Positions 35,501 through 48,240 of a stretch of DNA of 64,000 nucleotides are shown here, one piece after another. The notes under the pieces are model-generated. The model made no database searches, was not told where the DNA came from, and saw nothing but the letters and a program-made list of their open reading frames with translations. Location of the stretch: NCBI GenBank assembly GCA_030407085.1, contig CM059587.1:100187001-100251000 (forward strand), read 5' to 3'. Both the position numbers and the translations under genes were made by a program. The stretch comes from Trichopria drosophilae (Eukaryota; Arthropoda; Insecta; Hymenoptera; Diapriidae). Position 1 is the first letter of the stretch. Every line of letters begins with the position of its first letter.

Positions 35501-38500
35501 ATTCTTGTATCACTATAGTAACATAAAATAGCAAAAATCAAAGAAATCGAGGTGGTAATGTGGGTTAATATTTGTTAGCGACTCAAAATTTATAAGTTAG
35601 ATGTAAGATATGATTTTAAAAAGTACTTAGGATTAAAGAATGATAAATTTTGTATTTATTTATGAACATCATCGAATAAGGTACGTTTACATTTTGTAAC
35701 TATATTATAATTTTATATAAGTAAATTTATTAATAATTTCTATAATCAATATTTGTTAATAAGTAAAAATATATGTGTTAGTAAGTAAGATATGATTTTA
35801 AACATTGATAATATTGATAAGGTAAGTACTATTCGTATATTACTATTATATTATTAAACATTTAATAGTTTAATCTTTTAATATAAATAGGGTTTTAAGA
35901 TAGGCTTGATTTCTTCAATAAATATAAATTTTATGGTCTTTGCTACCACTTGAAAAAAATTAAAAATTTTTGCTTTCTTCCTTCTTCATAAATTAAAAGA
36001 CACTATCATTTTTTAAAAATAAGACTTTATTTAAAATTAAAAACATACAAAAAAAATGTTTTAAAAATAATAAATAGAACTTAAAACTCTTGAAAAAATA
36101 TATTCAAAAAAAATAAAAATCAACTTTAAAAGACTCAACCTCTCGGGTCCTTCTTCAGGAGTCAATAATTAAAAACTGAGGTTAGTTTTAAGTTGATTTT
36201 TATTTTTTTTTTAATATATTTTTTTAAGAGTTTTAAGTTTTATTTAGTATTTTTAAAAAATTATTTTTGTATGTTTTCAATTTTAAATAAAGTCTTATTT
36301 TAAAAAGTGATAGTGTCTTTTAATTTATGAAGAAGGAAGAAAGAAGAAATTTTTAATTTTTTTCAAGTGGTAAGCTTAATTCTTTGTTTATAAATGGTTT
36401 TCTGTAAACCAGTGTCAATTCGAAAATGTAAAAAATGCTGACCAAATTCATGAAACTTCTTAAACTATTTTAAGTTCCAATAATAATATTGAGGAAGCAA
36501 ATTTGTTCATATTTGTATTATTTAAACAATGGTGTAACCTACAGACATTGAAGGTTTTTCACATGGTCGAATCAACTCTGGTTTACAGACGAAGGATTAA
36601 ATCATTAATCTATTATTATTCTATAAAATTTATAAGAAAAATATTGACTTAAAGTCCTGTTTTTATTAAAAAAAGAATATACTTTAGCATAAGTGTTGAA
36701 ATTACCGAAATACTGCGAAATTCTGTCCAAGAGCAACAACATGTTTCACTTGTTTTGCTTTTAATGTTGAACTTTCCACCAGTGCAAACCAACCATTAGG
36801 ATAGACAGGTGGTAACTTGCCAAGTTTTCTGGACCCCAACGACGCATAATACGTTGCGAACCTTGATTCCATTCCCAAAGACATGTCCTGAAATAAAAAT
36901 CATTTTGGTCAATATTATCTTTATTAAAAGTTTCATTTTTTTAGATTAAATTTATTTTATAATATCTTAATCTTATAGTATTGATTCAAGACAAAAAAAG
37001 TCTTCAAATTGTTACATATTCAATTCAGCACCGTAAGAGGCTTAAATTCAGCCTAAAATTGTGCTATTTTTCTTTAATTAAGTCAAACTTCGTTTTTAGT
37101 TTTCGAAACTTACTTTTAGTCAATATTCAGGTTGGAAATAAGAATTCTCTTATATAGGTGCGACAAGCTCGAAAAATTTCTTTTAAGCATAAATCCTGAT
37201 TAAAATTAAATCTAGCTGTCTGAAAGTAAGACTTTAAGCTGAAATATTGACTTAATTTAAGAAAATTAGTTCAATTTTAGACTGAAATTAAGCCTTTTAC
37301 AGTGCTTAATTTGAGATGAAACAATTTTAAAACTTTTTTTTCTGTGAATATACAGTTTGTATTTAAAAACCAGGAAAATATGAGCATATTTCAACTTGGC
37401 ATAGAGGTTTTATTAAACAAAAATACTAGACAAATTTACGAAACAATTTCAGTAGTATTTTGTATTTATAAAAGAAATCGAAATGCATGGTGCGCTTGAA
37501 CCGGATTTGATTCAGTAAAAACTAAAATAATCCATGGAGGGCTTTTTGAGAAAAGTTTCTTTGAAAATTTCCAAATAAAAAAAATATTTTAAATTGTAAG
37601 AATTAATAAAAATTAAACATTCTCGATTTCAATACTTTGAGATGTATTCAAATAGATTCAATGTGAATTAGATTAGTTTAATTATTAGAATAGACATCAA
37701 TATAGACTCAGAATAATTCGAAAGATTTTATACAGAATGATTGGAAAAGGTTTAGAAATGGAATTCCGATATTGATCAATCAATTATTTTCAATACATTT
37801 GAATCGATTTTCGTTTACTGGTTTGTTTTTAATCTTTTACTTGGTAAACCTGATTCTATATCAAGTAAAAGTAAAATATATATTAAATAAGAATTTCTGA
37901 CAAATCATTCCATCAAATATGATGCAAATTAAGTACTGTAAATCTACTTTTTAATTGAAGCCATATATTTTCTTTTTGCATTTGATTTTTTTTTATATTT
38001 GACCCCTAAACTAAGAATCTTATATTTTTATTTATTATATTATTATAGAGTTTATTATATAACTTATATCTTATTGTAGGAGTGTTAATATTTAATATAT
38101 ATTTGGAATTATTTTTGAAGATATTAAAATTTTAAAATTACTATGCTGTAATGGACTATTATATATGCACTGCTAAACAATGTTGAAGTTAACGATACAA
38201 ATGATAATTGATAAAATCGCAACAATGTGCCATGGTAGTTTGTTGAAGCAGCCAGTAAAATAGTTCTTAAAAATTGGATATAAAAACTGGAGGTACTGGC
38301 AAAATAATTCAAAAAAATCTTTTTAATAATTTATAAACAGAAGAAATAGAAATTTGTAGCATTATTAATATTCATGACGTGTGGTTTCTTTGACCGTAGA
38401 TTAAAATATATAGTGTAATTATGTCGGTGTGTCAGTCTTTTTGAAAAAATCAAAATTTTCTCAAAGAAAATGTATTTATTTTCTACGTTTCGGTCTCTTT

Positions 38501-41500
38501 CAATTTTGTTTTCATTTTTTTAAAGAAAAGTATTGTTTTATTTTTTCAAAAAGACCGACACACCGACATAATTATACTATATATATTATTAATATTTAAT
38601 TTCTGTGGTGCATATCTTTAAATATTTTCAGCAGCAGTTTTCTACAATATGACGGTAAGTAATATAAATTATATACTTTCATGAATTTATATTTTACGTT
38701 ACATAAGTATTTCGTTGTATAGAAATTCTATAATTTAATTTAAGTAATTCTACATTATTTATGGGGGTACAATTGAGGGGCCGGATCGTAAAACTCAACA
38801 AGCGTTTGAAACTTAAAAATCAGTTGGCCCCTCGCTGATATTGAATAGTTGTTAGTAGGGACGCACTATGTTACTGAAGTAAAAACTTATTGTCTCATTA
38901 CACCACTTCTTTCGAATTACATTTGCATTTCAGGATTTCAAAATAACTACAACAAAATAAACGCTAAAAATTTGCTTGAATTAAATAATTTTTTTAAATT
39001 ATATAAAATATACTAAATAGAAGTAACCGCTATTAAGTATAAATTAAACCATTTTCATAATTCATATTCATTAATTTTAACATTTTTGATTGTATTTTTT
39101 TCTAAGTCGCCATTACATTTTACACCTTTATCGAGTTAAGATCGACAACAACATTTAAGTTTAAGTATTTTGGACAATTAAGATGTCACAAATCTGAATT
39201 TAAGATGTCGTTTATTAACTCTTTTTAGTATGCCTATTGTTTTATGACGTTACGACTTACGATTTTTTATTATATATTACAAAATATGATGAAACATCAA
39301 ATGCATTCCTTATAAAGTTTTAGAAAAGTAATTATAGAAAAGTAGGGTAAAAAAACATAATATAATTCAATCTAATACTTCAGTGAAATAAATTTCCTTT
39401 TATATCATTTAATAATTTTTATATTAATGTACTTAATCTAGATATATTTTGTTATATTTTAAAGAGAAACAAATTTATGGTATTTTGCAAAGATATCGGT
39501 TTATAATATAATAAAAATTGTTACTTCTTACATTAATTTCATCCGTAAAGAATGAAATCTTATTGTTTGGGAGTATTACGTACAGTTTGGTTTTGTATTA
39601 AATTACAAGAGCCTCGATGCATTTCATACATATTTTATATTATTTGGTGGTAATTTTTTTCATAAAAAAATCAGCAATTTTCATATACAAATTACCAGTT
39701 TTTTTTTAATTACTGCAATAGAACCTATTAATGCCAAAATAGGCAGCAATATTATAATATGTAAGGAAATAATTCATTTAAATATATGCTTATTAATTAG
39801 TCATTCATTTTATAATAAAGAAAATTATTGAATACTCAAAAATAGGAGATTTATTAATGAGAAATTGTTTCTATAAGTTTAAAAATACAACAAATTCTTA
39901 TGAAGTTTATTTGTTTTAGTCATCGATTTAAATAACAATACCATATTTTTAGCTTTTTTTTAAATTGATCACATGATTTTTTTTAAATTCAATTCATTGA
40001 TGTTATCAATAGATGCTATATCAGTGTTTCTCTAATTGACTTAATCTTACTATAGGTTTAATTAAAAAATTGTGCGAGATTAACGCATAATATTATCATT
40101 TCTTCCGTATCGATTAAATAGAATGTTGTAAATAATTGTTTATTAAATATTAAATACTGCAAACAGCATAACCTATGGTGGAAACGTTAAGTTAGTAATT
40201 AATCATTAAATAAACGTTCTAAAATTACAAAATAATAATAAAAGTGTAATACATTTCCAACGTTATATCCGTCGTGAAAATTAAAAACTAAAGTTCCAAC
40301 AAATGCAAATCAATCTGAATTGTGCTGACAGAGGTTTTGACAACAGAAACTTTGAAAAAATTAAAAATCTTGCATTTTGCATCTTCAAAACAATTACATA
40401 GATTGAAGTATTTTTCATAGTTAAAAGTATTTTTTTTATTTCTTTATGAAAAAGTTGTCATCTACTTGCAATCGTCAAGTCCAATGAAAATTCGCAAACA
40501 TTTTTTTTATTTTTATTTTTTGTAGCGTTATTTGTGTCTGATAGAAAGATTTCGAAATGATGTACTAGTATTTATCATTGTGACATTATTGTTTATTAAT
40601 GATGATCCTAACAAAATTTTGAAAATACATTTTTCAAATTTTTCTTGAACCCCATCCATGCGAACGTAGAATTTTTAATTTTCTTTAAAGACATAGCAGA
40701 AAAGGTAACGTAGCAGTTTTTCAACAATTTTTTTAAAATAAATAATAGCAGTTATTTTAAGTTTCTTACATTATTAATAAGTTTATTTGTATTGCGTAAA
40801 ATTTACTAACATATTGAAAATCTTAGCAAGCAAGTGTGACATTGTTGGGAGTCCGTAAAAAATTGCAATCGGCGATTGTAAAAAACTGATTTTCTGAATA
40901 AATACTAGTAAATTAGTAGAACCTTTATTTTTACATTTCGGTTTTTATTACAAATATTTACAGCAAACTAAAAAACTGAGAGGGCAACATTACCTTATTA
41001 GTATCATCTTTAAAACATAAAGAGAAAAATCAATTTTAATTTCAAATAAATATTTACTTATATAGTCGCAAGCAAATATTTATTTCACGTAAGGAATTAT
41101 TAGCTTAAAATACGCTAAATTTACTAAAAGGGAGAAACATTTGTTAAAAATAATTTATTTTCTTATGGTAAGTCATTTTTTACTTGATTTAAATACATAT
41201 TTACTTGAATATCAATTTTTTGTTCAGTGTAACTTAATTCACCCTCGTAATGTCATGAAATAAATTTATTTTCTTTTAATATTTTATATATTAATAAATG
41301 AATTCGAGAAAATTCTCTTATAATTTAAAGAGATATTGATTGGCGGTACTGACATTTTGCTAAAATATCAGTCGGTATAATCAAGCAGCAATAAAAATGG
41401 CAATAAAAATGGCCGGTTACTTTAATTATTATAATGTGCATTATGAAATATATAAGAATTCTTATTAAATAAGAGGAGAGTTGACGCTTTTTTTATATAC

Positions 41501-42077
41501 ATTTTCTCCTAAAGAAAACCCAAAATCGAATTTTTATTTTACCATTATTCTGAATAAATGTTAGATAAAACGAAGAAAGTGCAATTGAATTTTGTACTAT
41601 TTATCGATAACCAAAAATTGTGAATTTCGTGTGTGAATTATCAATGTCTAATAACAAAAATGTTATAAACCAATGAAATGTGTCAAATTTAAATGAATTG
41701 TTGGGTAGAAGATTAGAATGTAGTAAAATAATCAACTAATGTTAGAAAAATCCTATTAGTGTAATAAATGTTACTAGTTAAATTAATAATTAATAAAAGC
41801 GAATTTTTCTAAAAAAAAAAGTGTTTGAAAATTACCCATATATTACTCGACTAGAAAATCCTCATTTGAAAATATTAAATCGGTAATTCCTATCTGAATA
41901 AAGTAATTAAACCGGTTTGGGCATTCGCTGAGTTTTTGCTAATAAAAATGCGAGTTTGTACTTAAAAGGCTAAACCATGAACTTGTTACTCACCTGAATC
42001 CAATTTATCTTCCAGAAAAAGAGAAAATACACGGCTAATCCGATCGCGAAAACCATAAGCCAAAATTCGAGAAACAT
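29560..42077 (-). CDS. nvd: Neverland, Rieske cholesterol 7,8-dehydrogenase
   Basis: Neverland/DAF-36-type Rieske oxygenase, which converts cholesterol to 7-dehydrocholesterol, the first step of ecdysteroid synthesis. Exons on the minus strand: 42077-41994, 36887-36706, 30910-30744, 30439-30261 and 30150-29560, giving 400 residues plus TGA. Exon 1 supplies a start and a membrane anchor ([18 protein letters not shown]). Exon 2 carries [19 protein letters not shown] and [10 protein letters not shown]. Exon 3 has the Rieske [2Fe-2S] site CPH (Cys102, His104) and CPFH (Cys122, His125). Exon 5 has [16 protein letters not shown], in which Glu208, Asp212, His215 and His220 fit the E-x3-D-x2-H-x4-H mononuclear-iron motif. 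The C-terminus has [37 protein letters not shown] and [19 protein letters not shown]. The phases fit across all four introns. The catalytic residues are intact, so the enzyme is predicted active. Confidence 0.97.
31184..31461. mobile_element. Pogo-like MITE H
   Basis: It is 278 bp between TA dinucleotides. The left end is CAGTAGAACCCCGCTGGATT, the right end is CATCCAGCGGGGTTCTAGTG. The word ACCCCGCTGGATTGTC recurs as ACCCCGCTGGGCTGTC 50 bp inward. It is markedly GC-richer than the host intron. Confidence 0.85.
32883..33154 (+). mobile_element. Pogo-like MITE E2, intact reference copy
   Basis: It is 272 bp between TA dinucleotides. The left end is CAGTAGAACCCCTCTTATTT with a second CTCCTCTTATTTTAATCG word; the right end is AAATAAGAGGGGCCCTACTG with a second word inward. 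This copy shows what E1 (25374-26263) looked like before insertion of C and D. Confidence 0.85.
34864..35564. mobile_element. TTAA-type foldback MITE, copy 2
   Basis: TCAA then CCCTTTGAAGCATACATTTT begins it; GAGGTGGTAATGTGGG then TTAA ends it. Modules ACTCGGGGGTTTTCGAGGTC and GGGTCGCTGATTACGAATCT lie forward on the left; reversed modules (GATTCGCCATCAGCGACC, GATTCGTAATCAGCGACCCT) lie on the right. It is 701 bp with no ORF. Confidence 0.65.
35942..36374. repeat. Tight hairpin, ~200-bp arms, 35-bp loop
   Basis: Arms 35942-36142 and 36178-36374 are inverted copies sharing TACCACTTGAAAAAAATTAA, TCATAAATTAAAAGACACTA, AATAAGACTTTATTTAAAAT and AAAAATCAACTT. The loop contains GGGTCCTTCTTCAGGAGTCA. 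The element lies in intron 2 of neverland, only 330 bp downstream of exon 2 in transcript order. Confidence 0.85.
37029..37304. mobile_element. MITE with CACNGTAANAGGCTTAA ends
   Basis: The left end is CACCGTAAGAGGCTTAAATT and the reverse complement of the right end is CACTGTAAAAGGCTTAATTT; the symmetry continues through CAGYCTAAAATTG. It is 276 bp with no ORF. A related fragment (CTGAAATTAAGCCTTAAACG) occurs near 47139. Confidence 0.7.
38405..38584. repeat. Short hairpin, ~45-bp arms
   Basis: TAATTATGTCGGTGTGTCAG on the left pairs with CGACACACCGACATAATTAT on the right, extending into TATATAGT and TTTTTGAAAAAAT. The loop contains CTACGTTTCGGTCTCTTTC. Confidence 0.75.
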
Positions 42078-43232
42078 TGTTGAAACGTAAAAAATTATAA
42101 CTCGAAATATTTTTGAAAAATGGTTAACACTTTTTAGGGGTGTGCAAGAGGCCCGTCAAGAGGAGAGACATGCACGAACTGTTCGGACAGTCTGTAAAGA
42201 ATAGCGCCGAGGGCCTATCAGCACACACTGTCTTATGGTCGGTGGTGATGGGAGATGTGCAGGCTGATGCTATTAGAATGGGCCTTCCCTTAGACCATTT
42301 TTTTCGTTGGAACCCAAACTCTTATTCGCCGATCTATTGGTAGTCATGTTGTCACTAGCACTGATAGTCATTTTAGATAAATTGCAGTTTAACTTTCCGG
42401 AATTCACCTACCAAGGCTTGCATTTTTGAGGATGAATAGTATCGATAACATCAAGGGCAAATCTCACCTCGGGTGGTACAGGGAAAATGACGAATTACGT
42501 CAGAATACAGTCGTCGAAGATTTTTGGATACTTTTCGAAGAAAATAGGCGGTTTTCTGTTTTGCGACCTCTTAAATGTCTACCGATAACGCCACTTTAAA
42601 TTTCGGTCCTGAGGATGACGTCGTCGAGGTTTAGGTCTTGTCTAGACCAAGATTGCGATCCTGTAGATTAGTGTCAAAGATATTCGTGCTTTAGATGCCA
42701 TTCTATTTTGTTACGTAAGAATTTGGTCAAAATATAAAAACTAACTTAAAAATGTAGGTTTTCTTTTTTTTCCCATGTTGGTGAAGTATATTTAAAATCT
42801 TCGTCAGTGAAAATAACGGAACTATATATATAATGAAAATTTTCAAAAAAAACATTAAATAAGCTCCTGAAATATTTCAAAGTTTTTCATAGCGATCAGT
42901 AAAAAATTCTGACAAGTTTTGAAATTCATCAACTTCCGGAAGTAAAGTAATAAAGTTTTAGAGAATCCTCAGATCCTGCTTAGTCGAAAAAGTGAACCAA
43001 TGTATATAAATGTTACATAAAATTAAAAAGACGTTTCGAAAAAATATTTTATTATATTCTTGTCTTCATTAAGTGATAAAACGATAAATTGCTAACACGT
43101 TTTCCATACGTTTAGAGAAATTCAAAGACATTTATTTAATTCACAAATTTAGTAAATATAAAACAATTGTATTTATTAATAAGCTAGCGAAATGAAAAAT
43201 TACCATTTTCATTATATTATATCATTTTATTC

Positions 43233-43461
43233 AGAATTTCCAGTAAATTTCGATAAGTTTCGGAGAAAAATTCGTGAAAAATTTACAAAAATGCGACGTT
43301 TTTTTACGATTATTATTGGTTTTCTTGGTTCTGTCGATCAGAATTTTATAAAATTAGACACAAGCGAGAAAACCAATATTAATTGTTCAAAAATGTCGCT
43401 TTTTCATGAATTTTTCCTAACAACTTAGCTCGAAAACTTAACGAAATTTACTGGAAATTCT
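43233..43461. repeat. Small foldback, ~60-bp arms
   Basis: AATTTCCAGTAAATTTCG and GAAAAATTCGTGAAAAA on the left pair with CGAAATTTACTGGAAATT and TTTTTCATGAATTTTTC on the right; about 100 bp lies between the arms. Confidence 0.65.
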
Positions 43462-46133
43462 AAATATTATAAATGACGTAGTGATGTAAAAAAAGTAAGC
43501 AATTTTGGTTCAAAGTATCTATTTATTAATTTTGTTTTCAAATCTTTAGTTAAAAAAAAATATAAACGTTTCTAAACTGAATCTTTAGTATAATTCTACT
43601 TTCTGGTTCGAAGATAAGCTGCTGTAGTCAAATAAATAAGAAAATAAAAATTTGTAATTTATCATGTTTTAAACGCTCTAAAACGTAAAAAAAAAAATAG
43701 AAAATTCTCGAAAAATTAATTATTTTAACTTTTTGTTAATTCCTCGGACAAAATAGTTTAATATGACTCTTTAAAATATATTTTTTCAAAATATTTTTAA
43801 AAAATATATTCTTTAAAGTAGATTTTTTCCTCTTTTAGGTTTATAATAGCTATCTCGAGGAATATTCTGCAATGTCAGGATAAATAACTTAATTTTTTTT
43901 TAAACATATTTTATGATGCAAAATAGAAATTCTATTATTTTTTAAAATAGTTTCATCAACAATGTGCAGATAAATTTTCAAAATGCATTGCAACGATTTC
44001 AAACAATTTTGAATTAGTTTATAAATTTTCAGTCACCATATTTCGACTTAATTTAATAAAAATATATAGTGATATTTTTTCCAAATATCAATAAAAATAA
44101 TCTGGACCACAAATCAAAAGGATTATATGAAACTCAAAAGGCAGGTATATGCGATAATTGCCCTTCAAAAACATGTCCTATAGGTTATTTTCGAAAATGT
44201 TTGTAAAAAAATGTTTTTGTTTTCTGACATTTTGAGGTTAACATGAATTATTTCTAAACAATTTAACGCAAAAACAATATTCATCATTTTAAACTTAATA
44301 ATACCTTGTTCTAAATTTGCTCTAAACAAATTTGTTATTTCTTGAATTTGTATCTTTTTCATATTTTATAAATTTTTTGTTTAATTTATTTCAAGAAATT
44401 TGAACATCTTTGTTGAATTAATATACACAAGTCTGTACTTTACAAAAAAAGTAAGTGTAATTTTTGTCAAAAGATAATATTGAAAATACTCTAAAGATAT
44501 TTTGGTGTAAGAATTTACTCTTTGTGGAGTGGAAAAGTAGCCAACCTAATGCAGTAGTAAATTCTTATCCTCCCTCATACAGAGAGACCATTCGCTCTTT
44601 TCTTGAAGTGACTCAATTTCTAAAGTAATAATAAAATGTTTACAATAAAATCAGTATTTAACTTTTTACAATAACAAAACAGTAAAAGAAACAATTTTTT
44701 AAGGAATTCTGTATTATCGATTTTACTAAAGCTTTGTTAATTTCGAAATTTAAATGAGTATTTTCAGTTATTACTGCATTCTAAGTAATTTCGAAACATA
44801 TATTAATAGTCAGAAGGAATGTCTTAATTACTGCATACGTAAAATAATCAGTACACTCAAGTTAATCATGAAACTCTATCGTATTTATTCGACTAGTACA
44901 TGCTTTTTTCCATACGTTGAAGCTAAATAATAACAAGGAAATAGTTTTTAGTTCTTCGATCTTTCCTCAAATTGAGTTAACAATTTAATTCTTTAATGTG
45001 GTAATATTCACTTCTGACTGATCTTTTATTATCATTAGTATACCATTCTGCACAGAAAAAAAAAGAATTTTAAACACAAAGCTATTTTTTTAATCGATTA
45101 ATTATACTAAACGCTAAGTGAAATCAAATAGATACTATTAACTGGAAAATCGTGCGTAAAGTTGTGTTTCCTTTTAATCCAATCTTTTTTTAGTCGATTA
45201 CTATCTAGTGTAGTTAAAAGAACGATTAAAATATTTGATCTATCATAGAGTTTATCAAAATTCTCGTGTTGATTGTGTTTATACGATTTATTAAATAGTG
45301 TGATAAAAATATTACTTTTCGCCCCAAGCTATTTATTATAATACTAATTAATAAAAATTGATACATTCGAAGCTTTTTAAAATACAAATAGCAATTAAGA
45401 TCTTTATAGTTAGAAATAGAAATTAATTTTTTATCAAGAAATTTATATTTTTGTGTCCTATACTGACATCGCAAAATGGAATATTTTTGAAACCAATAAC
45501 AGGTTCAAAAACTTGTATTTATGCACTACTTTAAGTTTATACCAAGATAAAACTTTCAACCCCGTCGGTTTCACTAGTATTCGAAGTATTTATTTTCATC
45601 AATTTAATTTAATTACACTTTTAAAGGCAATGTTAAGATATTATTCATTTGAAGCACCCACAAAATCGAGTTAGAAACTGGTACAAATTTTTCGGACGAC
45701 TGACCACCGCTGTCGTAACCGTTGGTCTTTTATGTAGATAATAATCTTGAACGAACGCATGTATTGCGGTCGGATTTATTCTCAGGTTTTCTAATACATT
45801 ATGTATTCCTTAACCATGATTCTACAGCTTCTGGTGATTTCATTTGACTTATTCTTCACCACCTTGTACACTTTTGATTTTCTTGCTGTTGTTTGCGTAG
45901 TCATCTACTGATCTGAGGACCGGTTCGTATTAGTCATGACAAATTTATTTACAATATATTATGAAATTTGTTTAATTTTGTTACTTCAAATATTCGCTGA
46001 AAAGTAGATTTTTAAAAAATATCTTAAATTCAACATATGCGCAAATTAATTTTACTCTAAAAACTTGCTGTTTTTTTTTTGTAAATTATACCAATATTTA
46101 TGTTCCAAATATTATTTTTCATATTTGAAACTA

Positions 46134-46396
46134 CAGTAGAGTCCCGGTATAATTGCATCTCTCTATATGTGCGTCTCAGCATATTTGCCTGGGTCCGTCC
46201 CGTTATATTTGCTTGTAACCGCTCTCTTTTCCCCCACCTTGAGGGTTGCGGCCTTATGAAGGGCCTGCTGTGACGTCACGAACATGAAGAGATTCAGGAG
46301 AGTGGGAGAAGAGGCGCTCCCCTTCTTTTGGGAAATATAACGAGACGGGAGGAGAAGGGGAGGAACCGGGTGGGCAAACATACAGGGACTCTACTA
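46134..46396. mobile_element. Pogo-like MITE G3
   Basis: It is 263 bp between TA dinucleotides. The left end is CAGTAGAGTCCCGGTATAAT, the right end is CAGGGACTCTACTA. The same internal words as G2 occur (TCTCTCTATATGTGC, TCCCGTTATATTTGC), and the perfect CRE palindrome TGACGTCA is at 46271-46278. G1 and G2 lie almost 20 kb to the left. Confidence 0.85.
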
Positions 46397-46689
46397 TAAT
46401 TTGTAGGTAATATGAATGCTTCAAACGATACTTTTCCAACGAATGTTTCAAAAGTTCGACAAATTTTAATTTAATCAAATTTAAAAGATAGAATTAAAAC
46501 TTGTACATTTTAAAGAACCTTAAAATGTCTTTTGTCCAAATCAAAATAAGTTAAAAACTAGTAAATAAGAAGTGAGAAGTCGACGACTAATTGAATCAGT
46601 TATGAATTTTACTACAAGCGAGTCAAAAACTAGTAAATTATTATCCAAATTCTACTACAAATTAGTTGCACGGAAAAATTGATATAGTT

Positions 46690-47550
46690 GGAACTGCTAA
46701 CTAGGTAGTAGGATAAGTCAGTCATTCTTTTTAGTTCGTTGTACTATCTAAATAGTAACCTCAACCAATTAGATAGCCAAGTCTGCTATTTAAATAGTAA
46801 AACCAACTAAAACAACCTAGTTGTGCCAGATCCGACTAATTAGATAGTAAAATTTTATTTTTTCGTTACCTGTATGATATTTCTCGTTACCTTACTACTA
46901 AAATGAATTAATTAAATTTGACTAACGAGTTAGTAGCTTTTTACTCTTTATTAGTAAAATTGCACTCTTGAATTAGTAATTTTTAACTCATTTAAACTTA
47001 AAGAATGACTTTTCATTCCATGCATGAGAATGGTTCTATTTTCACTCCAAAAAGAGTGAGTAGATTCATAAAAGTAGAGAAAAGATTTTAAATCTAAACG
47101 TATTGTCATAATTTAAGAAAAATAACCCAATTTCAAACTGAAATTAAGCCTTAAACGATTATTACAGATAATTTGATTTATACATTTCTTAATTTTTTAA
47201 TAATCCTTACCTATTAATACCCAGATCTCATTTTTCTTGAAAAAAAGACCACATTATCTAGCATACATGGGAAAAAAGTCTTAAAATTCATAATGAACGA
47301 CTTAGTTTCATTTCGAAATTATCGCCATTTTTCTTAATAGGCCTAAAATTTTACTTTCAGGCAATATAGACGCCTAATTTTAGTTGTTATTCAAGCTTGA
47401 ACCAAGATTTTTCAAGCCTGCAGATGCGTATATTGTAGTTTTTATACTATAAGTAAAAAATGAAATACTTGGAACTACTAACTGGATAGTACAATAAGAC
47501 CCCGTCGTCATTTTTAATTAATTTTACTATCAAAATAGTACCTTGGGCAT
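46690..47550. repeat. Dispersed TAGATAGTA-type repeat fragments
   Basis: TTGGAACTGCTAACTAGGTA near 46688 recurs as TTGGAACTACTAACTGGATA near 47470. The first fragment continues with repeated AATTAGATAG and ATCTAAATAGTA. Boundaries are unclear. Confidence 0.4.
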
Positions 47551-48034
47551 ATTAGGTATCCAGAGAACAATAATGTAAATAAGAAAATAATTTAAAAAGA
47601 TACATTACTTTTTGCTTCTGATAAACAATGCCTTATAGATATATTGTTTCAATTGCTACTGGCAACCCAAAAAAAACTCTAGTAATAAGTTTCAAAAGAA
47701 ATCCAGTTGATTGGCAAAATTCATCTGCCATGTTATATCCCCCATCTTTAATTTTGATAATCAGATATCATGTTTGTAATCAGCGAACCCGAAAATATAA
47801 GAAACCATTGTCTAAGGTATCCATTAGTAATCAAATCATTGATCCACTAACAAATGAAACAATCCATCTATAAACCATTGTTGATTAGAAGTAAAAAGTA
47901 ATGTTATATCTTTTTAAAATATTTTACCGTTTACATTATTGTTCTCAGAATACGATAAGAAGTACTTCCAAATTTTGAACTAAAAATGCCAAACAAATCC
48001 CGGGGCGAACTAAAATCTCACATGGCCGGCTCTA

Positions 48035-48240
48035 CGATCCGACCCCTCAATTGTTGTCCAGGTTTCCCCTTCCAAGCGCACCTTTAGAAGAAAGGCACAC
48101 TCGCGCATGAGCAAGTATGTTCTGTTAACTGTTTTATGCATGGAGAAGGGATAGTCGGGGCGGGAACGGCAGATAAACAATTACGGGGGTATGAGGGGAA
48201 ATTTGACGACAACCGGACAGCAATTACGGAGGGAGGACTG
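48035..48240. mobile_element. Pogo-like MITE J
   Basis: TA then CGATCCGACCCCTCAATTGT on the left; the reverse complement of the right end is CAGTCCTCCCTCCGTAATTG, ending at TA (48241-48242). It is 206 bp, GC-richer than its surroundings. One isolated end of the same family lies in neverland intron 1 near 38790. Confidence 0.65.

Larger units (their letters stand above)
30911..36705 (-). other. neverland intron 2 (5.8 kb)
   Basis: This intron contains the pogo-like MITEs H and E2, a TTAA-type element and a tight 430-bp hairpin. Between 31870 and 31990 there is a short inverted repeat (GAGCACGTAAAACGTAACAC paired with TTACGTTTACGTGCTC). The segment 33480-33700 is less AT-rich. The remaining sequence is AT-rich without visible features. 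Confidence 0.75.
36888..41993 (-). other. neverland intron 1 (5.1 kb)
   Basis: It contains one MITE (37029-37304), a small hairpin (38405-38584) and one isolated end of the J family at about 38766-38790 (ATTGAGGGGCCGGATCG before TA). From about 38950 to 41900 it is very AT-rich, and I see nothing in it. Confidence 0.75.
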
